Assembly: GCA_965247425.1 (NCBI GenBank)
Contig: OZ252023.1
Location: 1,550,001 to 1,614,000, forward strand
DNA from: CAZOZZ01 sp965247425
GTDB taxonomy: Bacteria; Acidobacteriota; Terriglobia; 20CM-2-55-15
Length of the DNA stretch: 64,000 bases
Reading direction: 5' to 3'
Of this stretch, positions 37,089 to 45,410 are shown in pieces. The notes under the pieces are model-generated. The model did no database searches. It saw nothing but the letters and a program-made list of their open reading frames with translations, and was not told where the DNA came from. Both the position numbers and the translations under genes were made by a program. Each line of letters opens with the position of its first letter. The stretch's first letter is position 1.

Positions 37089-38962
37089 GATCCCGGGCTC
37101 CCGGCCGGTCGGCCCAGAATGATGGCTTCATAATCGGTGACGTCCGTGACAGCGCTGTAGGTCAGCTCGATCGAGCCCGCCCTGTCCAGAAACGCCCGGC
37201 TGCGTTCGACGTTTCCATCTGCCTGGTACCATTCCGCCAATTTGGTGAATCCGGGCACATAATTAGGCTCCAGTTCAACGGTCTTCAATAGTTCTTCGTA
37301 TGCCTTGGCCCGGTTTCCGGATCGGTAGAACGCTTCTGCAAGGTTTTTGCGGATGAACGGCAGGAAGGGGTCGAGCTCCAGGACGGCCTGGTTGGCCTCG
37401 ATCAAGCGTCGATGGATCTTCAAGTCCCGGCCGGCGTTGCCGGTCAGCCGGAGCACCAGCGTGTCGGCGCGCTCTTGTCGTGCCTGAAGGTAGAAGGGAT
37501 TGGCTTCGGCTGCCCGGGTGAAAAATGCGTCGGCCACATCCAGCATATGGGGGTCTCCCGTCTGGAGATACAGAAGTTTGTGTGTGACTCCCAGGTTGGT
37601 CAGCAAGACGGAGTCGGTGGGCCGGAGGCTGACGGCGAACCGATGGTCCAACTCCGCCTCGCCGAATCGCTGGGCCATTTGCTCCTGGTTTCCTGCGTCG
37701 TTGTAGTGGTATGCAACGCCCGGGATCAGAGTGGAATCGAAGTAGAGAGCCACGATCAGCACACCAAGCCCGGCCATGCCCCGGGTGGAAATTGGAAACC
37801 GGATCGGAGTGGACCGGGTCAAAGGTGCCGAGGCCAGCGATAGCGTCGCCAGAAGAGCCAGGACAACCGGTACCTGAAAATTGTTGTCCACCGCCGCGTG
37901 GATGCCGACCCCGACGATCGCGAGCAACGCAGCCTGTTCGAGGAACAGCACCGGAGAAGCTGGCTGAGCCCGGCCGAGAACCCGTGCGAAGTAAGCGATT
38001 AGCCCAATGAGCAAGAGGGCCATCGGTATTCCTGATTCCGCGGCATAGTGCAGATATTCAGAATGCGCGATGGACTGGCGCTTCATGAATCGACCGATCG
38101 TATCTTCGACAGGGAACCGGAACCGTCGGGCGACGTGCTGGTACCTGGCCGGTCCGACACCGAGCACCGGTTGCTCCGCGATCATGTCGAACGTGCTCAT
38201 CCAGATCTGGGTTCGGGAGTAGTTGTACGGATTCACTTCGCCCTGGTCGGTGAATTTCGTTACCAGTTCCGGGTTGGCCAGCCCGATCAGGACGAGCACG
38301 ATGGCTGCCGCCGCGAGGGCGCCACCCAGGACGGCCCACCGTCTCAGTTGCCAGAGTCCAACCAACACCACGGCGACCGCCGCAAGCGTCGCGCCCCTCG
38401 ATACGGTTTCGGTGATTCCATAGAAGAGGAGTAGGGCTGTCACCATGGTACCGACACGCCAGTACACATTTTTGTGGAATAACAGAACGGCGATTGAGGC
38501 CGCGAAGCCAATCAACATATACGAGCCGAGGTAGTTTCCGTTCAGGAAAGCCCCGGTCAGTGGCTCGCCGACTACCATTCCAATAGCCAGATGGAGCAGA
38601 CCTGCCCCGATGACCGAAGCGAGCATCAGGCTTTTCCATTCGAGGGACTGCCGTGCACTGAATCGAGCGACAGCGACGAAGAAAGCTGCCCAGACCAGGT
38701 GCTGATACCAGAGCGCATAGCCATCCGCCCTGCTTCCCGTGCTGGTCCAGACCGATAACAGCATCGTTCCCAGAATCGCCCCGGTCGCCACGTAGAAACC
38801 CGGGTGAAAGTCCGGGCCCGATTCCTGCCTGGATTTCCAGAAGCAGGCCAAAGTGACCGAGAACAACAGGGTCCGGTACACAAGGAAGATGAAAGGTTGG
38901 GTTGCCTGGCCCCCGAACGGAGTCATGATGACGAGGGCGGTGATCGCGATCAGGATTCCCAT
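37085..38962 (-). CDS. O-antigen ligase/polymerase-like membrane protein with TPR tail
   Basis: 625 aa from the ATG at 38962 (MGILIAITALVIM); the 27 residues upstream are not membrane-like and run into the regulatory region. About twelve membrane segments to residue 400, the ligase-type loop 'VLGVGPARYQHVARRFRFP' and 'IAHSEYLHYAAESGIPMALLLIGL' (His in the conserved loop), then TPR repeats about 440-600 ('FFTRAAEANPFYLQARQERA', 'LAEAFYRSGNRAKAYEELLKTVELEPNY'-like). ATGA overlap with the next gene, so the two similar proteins are translated together. Divergent from the pilin operon. Confidence 0.85.
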   Translation of the reverse strand: MGILIAITALVIMTPFGGQATQPFIFLVYRTLLFSVTLACFWKSRQESGPDFHPGFYVATGAILGTMLLSVWTSTGSRADGYALWYQHLVWAAFFVAVARFSARQSLEWKSLMLASVIGAGLLHLAIGMVVGEPLTGAFLNGNYLGSYMLIGFAASIAVLLFHKNVYWRVGTMVTALLLFYGITETVSRGATLAAVAVVLVGLWQLRRWAVLGGALAAAAIVLVLIGLANPELVTKFTDQGEVNPYNYSRTQIWMSTFDMIAEQPVLGVGPARYQHVARRFRFPVEDTIGRFMKRQSIAHSEYLHYAAESGIPMALLLIGLIAYFARVLGRAQPASPVLFLEQAALLAIVGVGIHAAVDNNFQVPVVLALLATLSLASAPLTRSTPIRFPISTRGMAGLGVLIVALYFDSTLIPGVAYHYNDAGNQEQMAQRFGEAELDHRFAVSLRPTDSVLLTNLGVTHKLLYLQTGDPHMLDVADAFFTRAAEANPFYLQARQERADTLVLRLTGNAGRDLKIHRRLIEANQAVLELDPFLPFIRKNLAEAFYRSGNRAKAYEELLKTVELEPNYVPGFTKLAEWYQADGNVERSRAFLDRAGSIELTYSAVTDVTDYEAIILGRPAGSPGS

Positions 38963-39039
38963 GTTCGAATCGCTACTGCTCCCCGGCCTTCGAAGATGGT
39001 GGAACTTCCGTGAAGACCCTGCACCACAGTTCGTTGTTA

Positions 39040-39071
39040 ACAAATTTTGTCAGTAGAGTGACAAAATTTGT
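39040..39071. promoter_or_regulatory. 13-bp perfect inverted repeat upstream of the pilins
   Basis: ACAAATTTTGTCA (39040-39052), six-base spacer, TGACAAAATTTGT (39059-39071). It is AT-rich in a GC-rich genome and its centre lies about 72 bp upstream of the candidate sigma-54 -24 element, a normal distance for an enhancer-type activator site. PilR is the plausible ligand; a repressor of the divergent ligase genes is an alternative. Confidence 0.5.
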
Positions 39072-39127
39072 CACATCCAGGCTTTGGTTGCACTTGTAAG
39101 TATCTCATTCTAATCTTACAGAGTGTC

Positions 39128-39143
39128 TGGACCTGCAATTGCT
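39128..39143 (+). promoter_or_regulatory. Candidate sigma-54 promoter of the pilin genes
   Basis: TGGACC-N5-TTGCT: the GG (39129-39130) and GC (39141-39142) are ten bases apart, the spacing required by sigma-54 (-24/-12), and the -12 half TTGC is exact. Transcription would start near 39154, giving an untranslated leader of about 165 bases before pilA. PilS/PilR, known sigma-54 activators of pilin genes, are encoded at 8703-11734. The 358-bp gap holds no gene. Confidence 0.55.
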
Positions 39144-39320
39144 CTTCCCTCGTCGACACTGGCGTCGCTACGCTGTCCATGTGGTGCATGCGATTTCGCT
39201 GGATCTGTCAATGATGACAATGGCCGAGAGTGGTTGACAGCTCCATGTCGCCTTTGTAGGATTCATTAAATTGATTGTTCATTGAATCACGTTAGTACGA
39301 GTCAGGGAGGAAAATAACTG

Positions 39321-39740
39321 ATGAAAAAGAGCCGCGGCTTTTCGCTTTTAGAACTCTTGATCGTGGTAGCGATCATTCTGATTATTGCCACCATCGCCAT
39401 ACCGAGCCTGCTTCGTTCAAGGCAGGCTGCAAACGAGTCGGGCGCAGTGGCCAACCTCAGGACGATCAACACCGCGCAGGTGACATACATGTCGGGCGCC
39501 CAGGGCAGCTACGGCGCCCTCAGTGATCTGATCACCGCGGGCCTGCTCGACACCCGCTTCAACTCGGCCGTTTCGGGGTATTCCTACACCGTTACCACAG
39601 CGAGCAGCAACACCGACTACACGGCGCTCGCGTCGCCGAGTTCTGCAAACACCGGCAGGTTCGGCTACTACAGCGGGCCGGATGGAGTCGTGCGTTACTC
39701 CTCCGGGTCGGGGGTGACTGCAGGAGCGCCTGTCCAGTAA
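39321..39740 (+). CDS. pilA: Type IVa pilin, first of a tandem pair
   Basis: 139 aa. A short leader MKKSRG is followed by the prepilin peptidase site G^FSLLE with Glu+5 and the hydrophobic helix 'LLIVVAIILIIATIAIPSLL', then 'RSRQAANESGAVANLRTINTAQVTYM'-type alpha1 continuation and a small Ser/Thr/Gly-rich head. No cysteines, so no D-region disulfide. The major structural subunit of pili, inserted in the inner membrane before assembly. A GGGAGGAAAA Shine-Dalgarno sequence precedes the ATG. Candidate sigma-54 promoter at 39128. Confidence 0.93.
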   Translation: MKKSRGFSLLELLIVVAIILIIATIAIPSLLRSRQAANESGAVANLRTINTAQVTYMSGAQGSYGALSDLITAGLLDTRFNSAVSGYSYTVTTASSNTDYTALASPSSANTGRFGYYSGPDGVVRYSSGSGVTAGAPVQ

Positions 39741-39760
39741 ACGTTTGTCTTTTGAAGTGT

Positions 39761-39788
39761 GGCGGCCTTGGCCTGGTCGAAGGCCGCC
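39761..39788 (+). promoter_or_regulatory. Hairpin between the two pilin genes
   Basis: Perfect 9-bp stem GGCGGCCTT / AAGGCCGCC with a ten-base loop. No T-run follows, so it is more likely an mRNA stability or processing element, or a weak attenuator, than a strong terminator. It would let the first pilin be made in excess of the second. Confidence 0.5.
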
Positions 39789-39828
39789 AGTTCCCCTGGG
39801 CCGGTCCACCATACGCCTCATCCTTCTC

Positions 39829-39844
39829 CACCACGGGCTGCTAG
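39829..39844. repeat. Solo end of a dispersed inverted-repeat element
   Basis: CACCACGGGCTGCTAG matches the terminal sequence of the element at 57438-57714 (left end, inverted). It lies 28 bp upstream of the second pilin. Only this end is present here. Confidence 0.4.
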
Positions 39845-39872
39845 ATGGCCAGGGAAAGCTGTGGGTGATTTT

Positions 39873-40301
39873 ATGAAAACCGACCGCGGTTTCTCATTGC
39901 TGGAGTTGCTGATCGTTGTGGCGATCATCCTGATCATCGCTACAATTGCGGTCCCGAGTCTGCTCCGATCCCGCCAGGCTGCGAACGAGTCCGCTGCGGC
40001 GTCGAACCTGAAGTCCATCAACGTTGCCCAGAACGTGTACCAGATGACCAATCACGCGTACGGGACCATGACCGAGTTGATCGCCGACGGCTTGCTCGAC
40101 ACCCGTTTCGAGGGCACCACGTCGGGCTACCAGTATGGAGTTTCCGTGTCCACGGATCGGCTCGATTACACCATCACGGCGACAGCGGTCAACACCACGA
40201 CCGGTCGCTACGATTATTATTCGACACCCGAATACGTGATTCGTTTTACGACTGAGACCACCCGGGCGCCTGCAGGGCAGGCCGGTCTGCCGGTCCAGTA
40301 A
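39873..40301 (+). CDS. Type IVa pilin, second of a tandem pair
   Basis: 142 aa from the ATG at 39873. Leader MKTDRG, cleavage G^FSLLE with Glu+5, helix 'LLIVVAIILIIATIAVPSLL' nearly identical to the first pilin, then a diverged head ('NVYQMTNHAYGTMTELIADGL', 'TTTGRYDYYSTPEYVIRF'). No cysteines. The shared N-terminus and different head suggest duplication followed by divergence of the exposed surface. Separated from pilA by a hairpin, so it may be expressed at a different level. Could be an alternate major pilin or a minor pilin. Confidence 0.92.
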   Translation: MKTDRGFSLLELLIVVAIILIIATIAVPSLLRSRQAANESAAASNLKSINVAQNVYQMTNHAYGTMTELIADGLLDTRFEGTTSGYQYGVSVSTDRLDYTITATAVNTTTGRYDYYSTPEYVIRFTTETTRAPAGQAGLPVQ

Positions 40302-40420
40302 GGGCCCACTCAATGTCGGCCCAGACTTTGGCAAATCATCACCCCCGTCCTCCCTTCCCTGAACTTCTTCCCGATACCATCGTCTAACAGGATTAAACTG
40401 TTTCCTTGAGGCGTATCACC

Positions 40421-41080
40421 ATGAGAAGAACACTCTTGCCGATACTACTGGCTGTCCTGACGGTGCCATCTGCGACCGCAGGGCAAGGGCCCGGCCTGGG
40501 GGCCCTGATCGACGGCGTTGAACGCAAACTGGAGCGCATGCGCGATCTCTCCGCTCATTTTGTTCAGATTTCTGAAGATGCTTTGAACCGAATCCAGCGT
40601 CAGGGGGGTCATTTATACCTGAGACGCCCGCGAATGATGCGCTGGGAGTACCAGTTGCCCGAGGAGTACCTGTTCGTTTCAGACGGTCGGACCGTGTATT
40701 TTTACGTCCCGGCTGAGAGGCAGGTGAGCCGGGAGAGCGTCGGCGACGCGATGGACGACCGAATTCCGATCATGTTCCTGCTGGGGCGATCGGATCTCGA
40801 GAATGAGTTCACCCGAATCGAGCAATTGACGGAGCTTCCCAAAGTCCCTGGAATGAGGGTCTTGAGGATGTACCCGCGGCGCCAAAGTGATGTAGACGAA
40901 GTACGGCTCGAGGTCGACCCGACGTCGTTCGACATCCGACGGCTCCGGTTCACCTACATCGACGGTTCGACCATGGAACTCGTGCTCGATCAGATCGAGA
41001 CCGACGCCGAACTGGATGAATCGATTTTCGATTTCGAAGTACCTCCGGGAGTCGACGTGATCGAGGGTATCGGACCCTAG
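40421..41080 (+). CDS. lolA: LolA-like outer-membrane lipoprotein carrier
   Basis: 219 aa from the ATG at 40421, with a signal peptide ('MRRTLLPILLAVLTVPSATAG'). The LolA fold pattern is visible: 'RMRDLSAHFVQIS', 'RQGGHLYLRRPRMMRWEYQLPEE' (the hydrophobic-gate beta sheet, RPxxxRW), 'VSDGRTVYFYVP' and 'LEVDPTSFDIRRLRFTYIDG'. LolA ferries lipoproteins across the periplasm to the outer membrane. It lies between the pilins and the gspF gene (4 bp before gspF), suggesting it serves the secretion/pilus machine, for example to place a lipoprotein pilotin. Confidence 0.8.
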   Translation: MRRTLLPILLAVLTVPSATAGQGPGLGALIDGVERKLERMRDLSAHFVQISEDALNRIQRQGGHLYLRRPRMMRWEYQLPEEYLFVSDGRTVYFYVPAERQVSRESVGDAMDDRIPIMFLLGRSDLENEFTRIEQLTELPKVPGMRVLRMYPRRQSDVDEVRLEVDPTSFDIRRLRFTYIDGSTMELVLDQIETDAELDESIFDFEVPPGVDVIEGIGP

Positions 41081-41084
41081 GAAC

Positions 41085-42290
41085 ATGGAATTCACCTGCA
41101 AATACGCAAGACCAAGCGGCGAAGTTGTCCGTGCGGTCCACGTCGGGCAAAGAGAAGAAGAGATCCGGGACCGTCTGCAGGAACAGGGACTCCTGGTGCT
41201 CTCGATTCAGAAGAGGACCTGGTCGTTGGTCCCCGGCGGCGGAAGGAAGAAGACCTCCTTTCGAGCCGAGGACTTCATCCTGTTCAACCAGCAATTTGTT
41301 GCCTTGATACGCGCCGGTCTACCCATTCTTCGCGCGCTCGATCTGCTGAAGGACCGCATCACGAACCCGCAACTTCAAAAGCACATTCAGGCTGTGCGCG
41401 AGAAGGTCGTTTCGGGCACGGCTTTGTCCGATGCGATGGAGGAGGAGCGCGTTTTTCCGAGGGTCTATACAGCCTCGGTCTTCGCCGGGGAACGCAGCGG
41501 TAACCTCGTCGAGGTCCTCACCCGATACATTCACTATGAAAAGACGATGATGACCGTCGGAAAGAAATTTCGTAATTCGTTGATCTATCCGGCGTTCCTG
41601 GTTGTCCTGTCTATAGTGATGGTTGGGGTGATTCTCGCCTTTGTGATCCCGCGCTTCGCGGAACTTTACACAGGCCTGAACACGGCTTTACCGCTACCCA
41701 CTCAGGTGCTGATCGCGGTGTCGACAACCATCCAGGACAGTCTGATCCTGATCGTGCCCCTGGTCGTCGGTGGTCCGATACTCTTCAACCTCTGGTCGAA
41801 ATCGGTAGGGGGGAGAGTCAAGATAGACGATTTGAAGCTCCGGTTGCCGGTATTGGGCAACGTCTGGTTGATGTTTGCGATTGCGCAACTTTCACGAACG
41901 TTGTCGACTCTGCTTAAGGGGGGGATACCGCTTGTGACGGCTCTCCAGGTGGCGCATGAAGCGTCAGGTAATCGCGTCATCGCGGATGCCCTGGCCGACA
42001 GCACCGTCCGTGTTCAGGAGGGCACTTCGCTGGCCGACAGTCTGGAGGCCACCGGAAGGTTTCCGCAACTGGCGCTGGAGATGATCCGGGTGGGGGAAGA
42101 AACCGGCGCGATGCCCGACATGCTCAACCATGTCGCGGACTTTTACGACGAGGACGTGGACTTACGTCTGACGGCGCTCTTGAGCTGGGTGGAACCGATC
42201 ATTTTGATTTTTGTGGCGGGTTTTGTTGCCATGATCCTGGTTTCCTTGTATCTGCCGATCTTCAGCATCGGATCCAGGGCCGTGACTTGA
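41085..42290 (+). CDS. gspF: GspF/PilC-type inner-membrane platform protein (second set)
   Basis: 401 aa with two T2SSF domains: 'FILFNQQFVALIRAGLPILRALDLL', here recognised from 'FNQQFVALIRAGLPI', then 'VFAGERSGNLVEVLTRYIHYE' and the repeat 'RVGEETGAMPDMLNHVADFYDEDVD'. Three membrane segments near 168-190, 220-240 and 370-392. It is a paralogue of PilC at 7476. The GspF label is chosen because the operon continues with gspE, a GspC-like protein and a pseudopilin, but a PilC role cannot be excluded. Confidence 0.88.
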   Translation: MEFTCKYARPSGEVVRAVHVGQREEEIRDRLQEQGLLVLSIQKRTWSLVPGGGRKKTSFRAEDFILFNQQFVALIRAGLPILRALDLLKDRITNPQLQKHIQAVREKVVSGTALSDAMEEERVFPRVYTASVFAGERSGNLVEVLTRYIHYEKTMMTVGKKFRNSLIYPAFLVVLSIVMVGVILAFVIPRFAELYTGLNTALPLPTQVLIAVSTTIQDSLILIVPLVVGGPILFNLWSKSVGGRVKIDDLKLRLPVLGNVWLMFAIAQLSRTLSTLLKGGIPLVTALQVAHEASGNRVIADALADSTVRVQEGTSLADSLEATGRFPQLALEMIRVGEETGAMPDMLNHVADFYDEDVDLRLTALLSWVEPIILIFVAGFVAMILVSLYLPIFSIGSRAVT

Positions 42291-42323
42291 ACGCGTGAAT
42301 CGAGCGTATGACTTGAATGAACG

Positions 42324-43955
42324 ATGAACACTGAACCTTTGATCCCTACCGAGGGGGTTGATGACCAACCCCAAGTTGACGATCGGGCCCGGGCCGCGGA
42401 ACTCGCCGAGCGCTATCATTATGATCTGGTGGACCTGAGCGACACGCACCTGGACGTCGAGTTGCTTCGTTCGACCCCGGTCGAACTGATGTTCCGATAC
42501 AACTTCGTGCCTCTCGGGGTCGAGGCCGATGCGCTCGTGATCGCGATGGCCGACCCGAGCGATCTCGTCGAGGTGGACGAGGTGTCGGCGTTGCTGGACC
42601 GTTCGCTGGTCATCAAGGTCGCGGCGCAGTCGGAGATCTCCGACCTGCTCAAGAAGTCTGAGTCCTCTCAGCGCGTCCTCGACGAAGCGACCGAAGGGTT
42701 CAAGCTCGACCTGATTCGCGAGGACGACAGCGGGGGCGAGATCATCACGATCGAGACGATCACCCAGGACGAATCCAGCCCGATCATCCGGCTGGTCGAT
42801 ACGATCGTTTTTACCGCCCTGGGTCGTCGGGCCAGCGACATCCACATCGAGACCGGCCCTTCCGAACTTGTCGTGAAGTACAGGGTGGATGGAAGGCTGG
42901 GCATGGCCATGGACCCGATAGCCAAAGAACATCACTCGACCATCATTTCCAGGATCAAAGTGATGTCGGAACTGGACATCTCTGAGAAAAGGATCCCCCA
43001 GGACGGCCGATTCAAGACGCGGTACAAAGGCCGATCGATAGATTTTCGTGTTTCGATCATGCCGTCGATCCACGGAGAAGACGCCGTCATCCGAATCCTC
43101 GACAAAGAGTCGATCAGTGAGGAATTTCGAACTCTGAACCTGGACGTTGTGGGTTTCTCCGCCACCGACTCGCAGAGGTTTCACCGGTTCATCAACGAAC
43201 CGTACGGAATGGTGCTGGTGACCGGTCCTACGGGAAGCGGCAAGACGACGACCCTCTACGCGGCTTTGATGGAAATCAAGAACGATGAAGACAAAATCAT
43301 CACGATCGAGGATCCCGTCGAGTATCAGATCAAGGGCATCACACAGATTCCGGTCAACGAAAAGAAAGGGCTGACGTTCGCACGCGGCCTCCGGTCCATA
43401 CTGAGGCACGATCCCGACAAGATCATGGTCGGGGAGATACGTGACAACGAAACGGCGCAAATTGCGATTCAGTCCGCATTGACGGGGCATCTGGTTTTTA
43501 CGACCGTTCATGCGAACAATGTCGTCGACGTTCTGGGCCGTTTCCTACACATGGGAGTGGACCCGTACAACTTTGTGTCCGCGCTCAACTGCATTCTCGC
43601 TCAGCGCCTGGTCCGGCTGATTTGTCTGCATTGTAAGAAACCGGTGCGCTATTCCACGGACCTGCTCCGGGAGTCGGGGTTAACCCCGGAGCAATATGCC
43701 GACTTGACGTTTTATGAAGGGGAAGGGTGCCTTGAATGTAACGGGACGGGGTTTCTCGGGCGAACCGCGATACATGAGTTGCTCGACCTGTCCGATCACA
43801 TTCGCGAAATGATAGTCGATCGAAAACCGACCTCTGAAATCAAGCGGGCGGCCCATGAAGAAGGTGTCACTTTCCTGAGGGAGTCCGCGGTTGCGAAGGT
43901 TGTGGCTGGAAAAACGACGTTGAAGGAAATCAACAAGGTGACGTTCATTGAGTAG
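42324..43955 (+). CDS. gspE: GspE/PilB-type secretion ATPase (second set)
   Basis: 543 aa. N-terminal GspE-N domain (about 20-115), then ATPase with 'SDIHIETGPSELVVKYRVDGRL' region, Walker A GPTGSGKTTT (about 301-310), Walker B 'IMVGEIRDNETA', His box 'GHLVFTTVHANN' and a zinc tetracysteine 'CLHCKK' / 'CLECNGTGFLGR'. It lacks the clear MshEN-type c-di-GMP motif seen in PilB at 5692. It drives assembly of the pseudopilus or a second pilus. Its end overlaps the pilM-like gene by 8 bp. Confidence 0.9.
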   Translation: MNTEPLIPTEGVDDQPQVDDRARAAELAERYHYDLVDLSDTHLDVELLRSTPVELMFRYNFVPLGVEADALVIAMADPSDLVEVDEVSALLDRSLVIKVAAQSEISDLLKKSESSQRVLDEATEGFKLDLIREDDSGGEIITIETITQDESSPIIRLVDTIVFTALGRRASDIHIETGPSELVVKYRVDGRLGMAMDPIAKEHHSTIISRIKVMSELDISEKRIPQDGRFKTRYKGRSIDFRVSIMPSIHGEDAVIRILDKESISEEFRTLNLDVVGFSATDSQRFHRFINEPYGMVLVTGPTGSGKTTTLYAALMEIKNDEDKIITIEDPVEYQIKGITQIPVNEKKGLTFARGLRSILRHDPDKIMVGEIRDNETAQIAIQSALTGHLVFTTVHANNVVDVLGRFLHMGVDPYNFVSALNCILAQRLVRLICLHCKKPVRYSTDLLRESGLTPEQYADLTFYEGEGCLECNGTGFLGRTAIHELLDLSDHIREMIVDRKPTSEIKRAAHEEGVTFLRESAVAKVVAGKTTLKEINKVTFIE

Positions 43956-44817
43956 TCGGTGGACCCAAAGCATCCCGAGGCTGTTTGGACCCGATGTCCC
44001 CACATGGGCATGTGAGTTGACGGCCCGTCACGTGATCGTCGTGGGTGCGACGCCGGATCGGCGCAACGCCGAAACCAAAGCCGTTCTCGATTTGCCCGCC
44101 GGGGTGTTGAACGCGGATCTGAAAGCTTCCAACTTCGACCGGGCGAAGTTGGCTCCGGTCGTCCGACAAGCTCTGGATCTGGCGGGCTTTTCGGGCTCGG
44201 AAATCGTCCTTGTCATCCCGGACGACGCGACGCGGGTTTCCGTTCTGAATGTCGATTCGTTCCCGGATGAGCGGGCAGCGCAACGGTCGTTCATTCTTTG
44301 GAAATTGAAGAAGAATGTCCCTTTCGATGTCGACACGGCTCAGCTGGCCTACAAGAAACTTGGAGAGAACGGAACTGTCGGGTTGCTGGTTGTTCTCTCA
44401 CCCAGTTCTGTGACGTCTCAGTACGAGGATCTGATGGAATCGATGGGGCTGCATGCTGGTGTTCTCGGCCCCTCGACGACGGCGGCGTTTAATCTCCTGG
44501 ACCTTGGGTCCGGCGACACTCTTTTCGTGAAGCTCGGTCCGAGTTCGATAGCAACGTCGGTGTTTGTGGAAGGCGAACTGAAATTCTACCGCAAGGTTCC
44601 GTCGCAGTCCGTCTACGAAGCCGTGTATCCGACCATCATGTATTATCAGGACAAACTGGGCGGCAGCCACATCCGACAGCTCATCGTTTGTGGTTACGAT
44701 GGGGATTCACCCTCAGTGGACGTGGAACTTCGGAAGCTGTCGGTTCCGATTGGGCATCTTCATTCGTCCGGTCTCGAAGACCTGTACAAACCGGCATTGG
44801 GAGCCCTGCAGTTGTGA
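43948..44817 (+). CDS. pilM: PilM-like cytoplasmic actin-fold protein
   Basis: 289 aa starting at a TTG that overlaps the gspE stop (TTGAGTAG). Low sequence conservation, but the position and features fit PilM/GspL-cytoplasmic domain: 'VVRQALDLAGFSGSEIVLVIPDD', 'AAQRSFILWKLKKNVPFDVDTA' (recognised from RSFILWKLKKNVPFD), 'LGPSTTAAFNLLD' and 'TIMYYQDKLGGSHIRQLIVCG'. In T4P/T2SS it binds the N-terminus of PilN and couples the ATPase to the inner-membrane complex. It overlaps pilN by 4 bp (GTGA). Confidence 0.75.
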   Translation: MSSRWTQSIPRLFGPDVPTWACELTARHVIVVGATPDRRNAETKAVLDLPAGVLNADLKASNFDRAKLAPVVRQALDLAGFSGSEIVLVIPDDATRVSVLNVDSFPDERAAQRSFILWKLKKNVPFDVDTAQLAYKKLGENGTVGLLVVLSPSSVTSQYEDLMESMGLHAGVLGPSTTAAFNLLDLGSGDTLFVKLGPSSIATSVFVEGELKFYRKVPSQSVYEAVYPTIMYYQDKLGGSHIRQLIVCGYDGDSPSVDVELRKLSVPIGHLHSSGLEDLYKPALGALQL

Positions 44818-45410
44818 CGGATCGATTCCAATTGAACCTTGCATCCCGCCCGTTCCCGCGGTATCGAACGACAAATGTTGTTTTGACTGGTGTCCTGGTA
44901 GCGCTCCTGGCTTTTTCGGCATGGGAGGGCGCCGGTTTTCTTCGTTATACGGAGATGGCGGAAGGACTGAGGGTGATCGAACAGGAGGCCCGGGTCGAGT
45001 GGGAGCACCTGGGAGATCGGGTCGAGACGGTAGAGGAACGCTTGAACCGTCCGGAGTCCGTCGCACTATTAGAGGAGATCGAGTTCCTGGAACAGGTGAT
45101 CGATCGCAAGGGCTTTTCCTGGATCGGCTTGCTCGCCGAGATCGAGAACGTGATTCCTCCCTCCGTGTACCTGATGAGCCTGGTACCGCAAATTGACGCG
45201 TCTCAAAACGTCCTGGTCGCGATGGAGGCGAGAGGAAAGAGCATCGATGATCTCAGTGCTTTCATTGCCGGTCTGGAGGAAACCGCGGCTTTCAGGGACG
45301 TCAAGGTGTCGATCGAAGAACGGGGTGTGGTTGCCGGAAGACCCGAGATTCGCGTCCTGATGGATGTCCTGTACATGCCGGCAACCCACGACCGGGCGAG
45401 TGCGCCATGA
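44814..45410 (+). CDS. pilN: PilN-like inner-membrane alignment protein
   Basis: 198 aa from the GTG at 44814 that overlaps the preceding stop. The N-terminus 'DRFQLNLASRPFPRYR' is the PilM-binding motif of PilN (INLxxRP), followed by one membrane helix ('TTNVVLTGVLVALLAFSAW') and a periplasmic coiled-coil plus ferredoxin-like domain ('VIPPSVYLMSLVPQIDASQNVLVAMEARGKS' area). It forms the PilMNO/GspLM alignment complex with its neighbours. ATGA overlap with pilO. Confidence 0.82.
   Translation: MTDRFQLNLASRPFPRYRTTNVVLTGVLVALLAFSAWEGAGFLRYTEMAEGLRVIEQEARVEWEHLGDRVETVEERLNRPESVALLEEIEFLEQVIDRKGFSWIGLLAEIENVIPPSVYLMSLVPQIDASQNVLVAMEARGKSIDDLSAFIAGLEETAAFRDVKVSIEERGVVAGRPEIRVLMDVLYMPATHDRASAP

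Noticed and set aside
39761..39788. Rho-independent terminator between the pilins
   Set aside because: Good stem but no T-run; kept as a hairpin of uncertain role.
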